NCBI GenBank assembly: GCA_013215515.1
Contig: JABSPC010000154.1
Span: 1 to 7,309 of the forward strand
Source: Crocinitomicaceae bacterium
GTDB lineage: Bacteria; Bacteroidota; Bacteroidia; Flavobacteriales_D; Crocinitomicaceae
Direction: 5' to 3'
DNA: 7,309 bases
The notes under the pieces were generated by a model that made no database searches, was not told the origin of the DNA, and worked only from the letters and a program-made list of their open reading frames with translations. Positions 1 through 4,788 of this stretch are shown here, piece by piece. Both the position numbers and the translations under genes were made by a program. Each line of letters starts with the position of its first letter. Position 1 is the first letter of the stretch.

Positions 1-1086
1 AATTACGCTTATGTCGTTTGTGATGAAGGAACAAGCAGTTTACAAATTATTGACTTGTCCTACCTTCCTGATTCATTGCACATCGTAATGGAAAACGATT
101 CCACTTTTTCCCGAGTTCACAATTTGTTTATTGACGAGGACAATGCCTTAATGTATGTGTGCTCCGTTCAACCTAGTATTGGTGGAACGCTGCAATCCTT
201 AATCTCGATGCAAGTTTATTCTTTAGCAGACCCTCAACTTCCCGTTTTGGTCTATCAAGGGCCAAATGATATTCCAGAGATTCACGATGCTTATGTTCGA
301 GATAACATTGCTTATTTGAATTGTGGAATGGACGGCTTTAGAGTGTACGACTTCTCTAGCCCAACAACACCCGTTTTTATTCAAAACACCAACTTTTACA
401 TGGATCAAGGATACAACCATCAGGGTTGGTTGAGTCCGGATGGAACGAAGTACGTTTTTGGAGATGAGACTGGCGGAACGCGATTGAAACTTTGCACTGT
501 CGATGACAATCATAACGTCACAATAAATAAGAAGTTCGGATCGAATTATGAAGATGGGAGCGTAGCGCATAACATTGCTATTACTGACGAATTGGCCTAT
601 GTCGCTTATTACAACGAGGGCTTAAGAATCTTCGATTTACGAACTCCTATCCCTACTGAGATTGCTTATTATGATACATATCCAATTGACGAGCCATTGT
701 TTAAAATGCAAGGCGCTTGGGGAGTGTATGCCGATTTCCCGTCAGGTAGGCTTTTGGTTTCTGACCGTCATACTGGCTTGCACTTACTTGAATTCAACGA
801 GCCTGTCTTTCAAGTTTCAACGGGAAATGTTATCGATGTTTATCCAAACCCGATAGTTGGAAACGATGCGCTCACTGTAAAATTCAATGTTGAAATTTTC
901 GAAGATTTAGAGATTTCCATTTATGATCTATTTGGCAAACTCATTGAATCAAAATCAATTGAAAATCAAACATACGCTCAGTTCAGTTTGGATAGAGCCG
1001 CTTGCATTTACGTAGTTCGCGTGAGTTATACTGATTATCTCGGAGATCATATTTTAGAGCAGAGAAAGGTGGTAGTTTCGGAGTGA
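1..1086 (+). CDS. Choice-of-anchor B / LVIVD-repeat secreted protein with T9SS C-terminal sorting domain (5'-partial)
   Basis: The frame is open from base 1 (reads NYAYVVCDEG...), so the true start lies upstream; a TTG at 55 is internal, not a start. The 361 codons present contain beta-propeller-like repeats typical of the choice-of-anchor B family (TIGR04312): LQIIDLSYLPD, the HNLFID segment, NHQGWLSPDGTKYVFGDET, and AHNIAITDELAYVAYYNEG followed by LRIFDL and YYDTYP. From about window residue 280 (base 838) to the stop comes a T9SS type A sorting domain (TIGR04183/Por_Secre_tail-like), beginning VYPNPIVGNDALTVKF, with the ISIYDLFGKLI strand and ending in KVVVSE. Proteins with this tail are exported by Sec, crossed through the outer membrane by the type IX system and usually anchored to the cell surface or released. 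The specific function of choice-of-anchor B proteins is unknown; no catalytic motif is visible. Family assignment is from recognition of the motifs; surface location is inferred from the tail. Confidence 0.9.
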   Translation, partial: NYAYVVCDEGTSSLQIIDLSYLPDSLHIVMENDSTFSRVHNLFIDEDNALMYVCSVQPSIGGTLQSLISMQVYSLADPQLPVLVYQGPNDIPEIHDAYVRDNIAYLNCGMDGFRVYDFSSPTTPVFIQNTNFYMDQGYNHQGWLSPDGTKYVFGDETGGTRLKLCTVDDNHNVTINKKFGSNYEDGSVAHNIAITDELAYVAYYNEGLRIFDLRTPIPTEIAYYDTYPIDEPLFKMQGAWGVYADFPSGRLLVSDRHTGLHLLEFNEPVFQVSTGNVIDVYPNPIVGNDALTVKFNVEIFEDLEISIYDLFGKLIESKSIENQTYAQFSLDRAACIYVVRVSYTDYLGDHILEQRKVVVSE

Positions 1087-1128
1087 GACATTATGAGTAA
1101 TTCCCTGTTGTTTCCAAACAAAATCTGA

Positions 1129-1197
1129 CTCAATAGGTTAACATGAATGACGTTGACTATTGAGAAAAATCATTAAACTCCGACAAGATGATTTTTT
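1129..1197 (+). terminator. Two adjacent inverted repeats, probable terminator after the T9SS-tailed gene
   Basis: The first stem is CTCAATAG (1129-1136) with CTATTGAG (1157-1164), a perfect 8 bp match; allowing one bulged G at 1137, a further 5 pairs (one G-T) extend it to a 9-base loop. Immediately next comes AAAAATCAT (1165-1173) with ATGATTTTT (1188-1196), a perfect 9 bp match with a 14-base loop and a T run at 1192-1197. The second stem has A and T tracts on its outer sides, so it could act in both directions. It starts 42 bases after the upstream stop codon. Termination is inferred from structure and position; the second stem is AT-rich and weak alone. Confidence 0.5.
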
Positions 1198-1246
1198 ATA
1201 TACCAATAAATGGTGAAGTCTTCGTCATAAATGATAGATACCCCAA

Positions 1247-1254
1247 TAATTTTG
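1247..1254 (+). promoter_or_regulatory. Candidate Bacteroidota -7 element (TAATTTTG)
   Basis: The sequence matches the Bacteroidota sigma-A -7 consensus TAnnTTTG exactly and lies 46 bases before the ATG at 1301. No good TTG/TTTG -33 element is seen about 19-21 bases further upstream, so this rests on one short motif in AT-rich DNA. Confidence 0.3.
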
Positions 1255-1300
1255 TTACTTTAATTTTCTCATTCTTTTTTAGAAAAAAAAATTCATATTA

Positions 1301-2105
1301 ATGAAAAATCTAATCGCTATTCTTTGTTTCTTCTGTTTTAACTCATGCTATTCCCAAATACTAAGAGCTAACGATGGAACACACAATAACAATAACGGCC
1401 TTCGATGATGATGCGGACAATTTTAGAAAATTCAATTTTAAGTTAGGAATATTTTACAATGATATAAGTGCACAATCGTTTAAGTACTTTGGGCTAAGTT
1501 ATTATTGTGCGAACAAGTTCTACGTATCCTCAACTTTTGGTGGTAACTCTCTATCAATTGATGCAAATATTCTTCTAAAACCGAAAATTAAGAAGAAAAT
1601 TATATCACAAGATTTAAAATCTACAGGAAGAACTATATACATCGCAAAAATTCCCATTGCTAAAAAAATATACCCAGCACCGCATATTGGTGCCAGCCTA
1701 GGACATCTAGCAGGAAATAGTGAACCTTTTTTTTACAGTCAATATTTTTTGGGCTTTTCACTAGTTAAAGTGATGCATCTTCAGTTATCTACAAAAAATG
1801 GATACGTTTCAGTCAGATGAGGAAGTTTAAACAGAATGAATTTTGATTTAATAGGCTATACCCCTTACGGCCAAAGCGGTCTAATACAGTCTGCCCCTAA
1901 TTGGTACAGAAGGATTGGGGTACGTACGTATTTAGACGGTCAAATGAGTACTTGGAGCAAAAAAGGGAGGCTTTCATTTCACTATGGCTTAGGAGTCAGT
2001 TATACAAGAGTACTAAAATACACTTCTCAAAGTGGGGCAATAAAAAAAGGTCGTCATAGCGTAAACCAAATAATTGAACTTGGAATTGGCTGGTGTTTTT
2101 GGTGA
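1301..2105 (+). pseudogene. Disrupted gene for a small exported, probably outer-membrane beta-barrel protein
   Basis: An ATG at 1301 opens a typical signal peptide (MKNLIAILCFFCF, then NSCYSQ), but this frame ends at TGA 1406-1408 after 35 codons. The continuation lies one frame over, open from 1365, and reads GIFYNDISAQSF... ; an internal ATG at 1374 gives a 148-codon frame to TGA 1818-1820. Directly after that stop, in the same frame, the sequence continues (GSLNRMNFDLIGYTPYGQSG...) to a TGA at 2103-2105. Joined, the pieces make about 267 residues: signal peptide, then alternating hydrophobic/aromatic strands with GASLGHLAG, YFLGFSLVKV, LSFHYGLGVSYTR and a C-terminal strand IIELGIGWCFW ending in an aromatic residue, as outer-membrane barrels often do. 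Two lesions are therefore needed: a +1-type frameshift between 1365 and 1405, and a nonsense change at 1818. I do not recognise a named family. The first half is visibly AT-richer than pbpC or the sensor gene. Alternatives: assembly error, or two short genes, which is less likely because neither second piece has its own signal peptide. The FNSC part could instead be a poor lipobox. Confidence 0.7.
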
Positions 2106-2324
2106 TTTATTGATTGCGTTCCCTGCTTAAATAGATCCATAGCTATATTAAGAAGCAAAAGAAAGGGCCTCTTCATTCCACAATTATTATGGAAATCCAA
2201 TTTTAATTTAAAAAAGATAATCATATTCCAATGCCCTTACAATTTCTTAGCTGAGAATCGCTATAAACTTAAGGCGAACAATATTAAATTCATAACTCAC
2301 AACTTCTAATTCCTAATTAAAATT
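2106..2324. other. Gene-free spacer between converging genes, with a weak long-range inverted repeat
   Basis: No plausible coding frame is seen in these 219 AT-rich bases. AAGGGC (2163-2168) is complementary to GCCCTT (2233-2238). Inside it, TGGAA (2190-2194) can pair with TTCCA at 2176-2180 or with a second TTCCA at 2226-2230. TAATT/AATTA (2307-2311, 2315-2319) forms a tiny AT-only stem just past the pbpC stop. No stem here is followed by a clear T run, so I cannot assign a definite terminator to either converging gene. Confidence 0.4.
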
Positions 2325-4673
2325 TCACTTTCCTAGAACCTCGAATTTCACAACCTTCTGAACGCCATTCTCATCCATTAAAGTCAATTTGTGTTTGCCA
2401 ACATCAGGTTGAAATTCCAATTGATGAATATCTGAAGTTTGACCGTAGTAAACCCCGTCCATGTGCCAATAGATCGTCTCCGAATTATTTCGATGGTTTG
2501 CTTCAAATACCACTTTTCTTCGTTCTTCGTTGAAATCAAACGGAAGGTAAATTCGCTGTTTATTCCTTGGATAAATAATCGCAATTGAATGCTCACTTAA
2601 CTTGGTCATACATTCCTGATTGTAAGGCGGCAATGTCTTATAATCCGCATTGTGCGCTTTATAGAATTTTTCAACCGTTGAAGGAATTACAAAACGATTC
2701 ACATGCTGCATTTCAGAAGGGGAAGCGCATTCAGAGTCAACTCTATACATTCCTGATTTATCTAGGTGAACCCGTTTGTGATACGGACATGCTCTGGCAC
2801 CAATCGATGTTTCTGGAATTCTTTCCATTGCTATTTTCGTACAATATTGCGTTGATCGATGTCCACTCTCAGCACAAATATCCACTTCCCGCATACTCTT
2901 CTTTGGTTCCAAAAACCAAGATTCCGTACAAGGTAAATGATTGAACATATCGAACAACAATGGTGCTGCGGCTTGAGTTCCTGTCAATCCCGGGCGCCCC
3001 TCCCCATCGGCGTTTCCAATCCAAATGGAGACAACATATTCTGGTGTGACACCAACCGCCCAAGCATCTCTGAACCCATAGCTCGTTCCTGTTTTCCATG
3101 CAATTTTCTGAGAAGAAGCAAACATTCTCCATTGGTTGTCTTGTCCGGGTCTTCGCACCTCAAGCATCGTTTTGAAGGTCGTATAAATACAGGCTTGATC
3201 AATTAAAAATTCACCTCCACTCTTTCGCTTTCCTTTAAAATGAATAGGATAGCTCTCGTTGTATTTTAGATGTTGAGACATCCGTGTATAGAAATTGGAA
3301 AGATCAAATAAAGTAACCTCGGCCCCACCCAAAATTAAACTCAAACCATAATGACGTGATGTTTTATTGATCGTTGAGAAGCCTAAATCTTGTAGATCAC
3401 TGTGGAATTTTGAAATACCATAATTGTTCACCAAGTGAACCATGGGAATGTTCAAACTTCTTGATAATGCTTGATCTGCGTGGACGAGCCCATTGAAACC
3501 ACCATTGAAATTTTTAGGTGCAAAAGCGCCGAACTTTGAAGGAATATCGTGCAAGAGCATTTTTGGAGTAATCACACCTGCTTCTAGACTTTTCGCATAC
3601 AAAATCGGTTTTAAAATACTTCCTGTACTTCTTGGTGCATCGATACAATCGACTTGATTTGAATGCTCATCTCCTGACTCGGTGGCATTACCGACGTAAG
3701 CAAGAATTTCGCCTGTTTCCACAGATGTGATTATTATAGCTCCATTGTGAATTTCATTTTCTCGAAGCGCAGCGGCACGCGTCTCCAACAATTGATTCGC
3801 TTTGATCTGAATTTTCCGATCCAAAGTACATGTCGTCGTTTTGCCTCTCAGATTACCTTTTAAACACTTAGCGAGTAGATGCGGCGCCAAGTTGGGTAAG
3901 TCTTGCGGTCGATCTGGAAGCGGTTCCAAGATTGCCATTTCATATTGCATTTTGTCAATCTTTCCAATTTTCTTGAGGCGTTTCAAAAGTCGATCCCGCT
4001 TTGCTTTAAGCTTGTCGCGATTCTTTCCTAGATAAATTAATCCTGGAGCATTAGGTAATACAGCAAGCGTTGCAGATTCCGCCCAACTCAATTCATTCGG
4101 TGGTCTACCAAAAAACCGCCACGACGCAGCATTCAACCCGACAACGTTACTTCCAAAAGGAGCATGAGAACTATACAACCGTAGAATTTCCCGCTTCGAA
4201 TATTTCATTTCAATCCGTGTGGCTAGAATCATCTCGTAGCCTTTCTCTGTATACGTTCGTGCATGATTTTTCCGCGATAACCGAACGAGTTGCATCGTCA
4301 AAGTACTTCCGCCACTAACTCTTCTTCCAGCACTTATATTCTGAGAAATCGCTCTAGCAATTCCTTTGGCACTCACTCCCCAATGCTTATAATAGCCACG
4401 ATCCTCAAATTGAATGATACACGTTTTGAATTTATATGGAACTGTTTTCAGTTCTTCAAACCGCCATTGTTCATCTTCAGAAATATGAGCTCCTAGTAAC
4501 TTTCCGTTTCTATCCAATAACACCGTTGAAGTGGAGTCATCAAATAGCTCATCCGGCAAACAATCGACATACCAGATCACAAATACGGAAAGGAAAAACA
4601 AAATCAATCTGTTCTTCCACCATCTGTATTCTTTCTTCAACTTGAAGCGATAAATCATCATTTGCGCTAACAT
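2325..4673 (-). CDS. pbpC: Penicillin-binding protein 1C (bifunctional glycosyltransferase/transpeptidase)
   Basis: This class A PBP polymerises lipid II glycan strands and carries a transpeptidase fold for crosslinking; it is anchored in the inner membrane and acts in the periplasm. The 782 residues match PBP1C length. Order: short basic cytoplasmic tail, one membrane helix (about 22-38), GT51 domain with catalytic EDRGYYKHWGV (90-100), GGSTLTMQLVR (121-131), ILRLYSSHAPFG (163-174) and ATLAVLPNAP (201-210); transpeptidase with SILK (Ser352-Lys355), SLN (406-408) and KTGTS (527-531); a Cys-rich linker (582-688) including CPYH (629-632); and a C-terminal BiPBP_C (PF06832) domain (about 693-780) ending KFEVLGK. 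All catalytic motifs are intact. The usual LN after the LY of GT motif IV is SS, which I recall in other Bacteroidota PBP1Cs. Start: AGGAG (4675-4679) sits only one base before ATG 4673 and 13 bases before the ATG at 4661, so either start is possible; both keep the membrane helix. PBP1C is often linked to an alpha-2-macroglobulin gene, but the downstream side here shows none. It is divergent from the sensor kinase gene. Confidence 0.95.
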   Translation of the reverse strand: MLAQMMIYRFKLKKEYRWWKNRLILFFLSVFVIWYVDCLPDELFDDSTSTVLLDRNGKLLGAHISEDEQWRFEELKTVPYKFKTCIIQFEDRGYYKHWGVSAKGIARAISQNISAGRRVSGGSTLTMQLVRLSRKNHARTYTEKGYEMILATRIEMKYSKREILRLYSSHAPFGSNVVGLNAASWRFFGRPPNELSWAESATLAVLPNAPGLIYLGKNRDKLKAKRDRLLKRLKKIGKIDKMQYEMAILEPLPDRPQDLPNLAPHLLAKCLKGNLRGKTTTCTLDRKIQIKANQLLETRAAALRENEIHNGAIIITSVETGEILAYVGNATESGDEHSNQVDCIDAPRSTGSILKPILYAKSLEAGVITPKMLLHDIPSKFGAFAPKNFNGGFNGLVHADQALSRSLNIPMVHLVNNYGISKFHSDLQDLGFSTINKTSRHYGLSLILGGAEVTLFDLSNFYTRMSQHLKYNESYPIHFKGKRKSGGEFLIDQACIYTTFKTMLEVRRPGQDNQWRMFASSQKIAWKTGTSYGFRDAWAVGVTPEYVVSIWIGNADGEGRPGLTGTQAAAPLLFDMFNHLPCTESWFLEPKKSMREVDICAESGHRSTQYCTKIAMERIPETSIGARACPYHKRVHLDKSGMYRVDSECASPSEMQHVNRFVIPSTVEKFYKAHNADYKTLPPYNQECMTKLSEHSIAIIYPRNKQRIYLPFDFNEERRKVVFEANHRNNSETIYWHMDGVYYGQTSDIHQLEFQPDVGKHKLTLMDENGVQKVVKFEVLGK

Positions 4674-4788
4674 ACTCCTCTTTTAATCTAAATGTATGCA
4701 AGCGTTTTCGGTTCATTGGGGCCTTCATATTATTCGTATGCAATATAGTTGAAAGCGTTTTTTATCTTTGATTATCTAAAAAACAACC
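4674..4788. promoter_or_regulatory. Divergent promoter region between pbpC and the sensor kinase gene
   Basis: The 115 bases must hold the start signals of both genes unless pbpC uses a more distant one. On the + strand TATCTTTG (4763-4770) is an exact TAnnTTTG -7 element; transcription would start near 4775-4778, leaving a leader of only about 10-15 bases before the GTG at 4789. A -33 TTG at the expected distance is not evident. For pbpC the best match is TACATTTA on the minus strand (4696-4689), one base off consensus and also close to the start codon. The region also holds a split direct repeat, listed separately. Confidence 0.45.
4694..4761 (+). repeat. Split direct repeat GTATGCAA...AGCGTTTT in the divergent promoter
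   Basis: GTATGCAAGCGTTTT (4694-4708) recurs as GTATGCAA (4736-4743) and AGCGTTTT (4754-4761), with ten extra bases between the two halves in the second copy (the halves share one A in the first copy). The second copy ends just before the rightward -7 element; the first overlaps the candidate leftward one. It could be a remnant of a duplication or a pair of protein-binding sites; chance is not excluded in so short a stretch. Confidence 0.4.

Noticed and set aside
1251..1267. TTTG (1251) with TAATTTTC (1260-1267 region) as a -33/-7 pair
   Set aside because: Only about six bases separate them, far short of the roughly 19-21 needed; the exact TAnnTTTG at 1247-1254 is the better candidate.
1374..1820. 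A stand-alone 148-codon gene starting at ATG 1374
   Set aside because: It lacks an export signal, while a signal peptide lies just upstream one frame over, and same-frame coding-like sequence continues past its stop; a disrupted longer gene explains all three.
2585..4645. Several open frames of 64-119 codons on the + strand and in other minus frames inside pbpC
   Set aside because: They overlap a full-length gene with every family motif intact, and their translations show no domain, signal peptide or sensible composition.
4549..4743. A 64-codon minus-strand frame crossing the pbpC start, rich in charged residues
   Set aside because: It mostly overlaps the pbpC N-terminus in another frame; only its first part is in the intergenic region, and it has no recognisable feature of its own.
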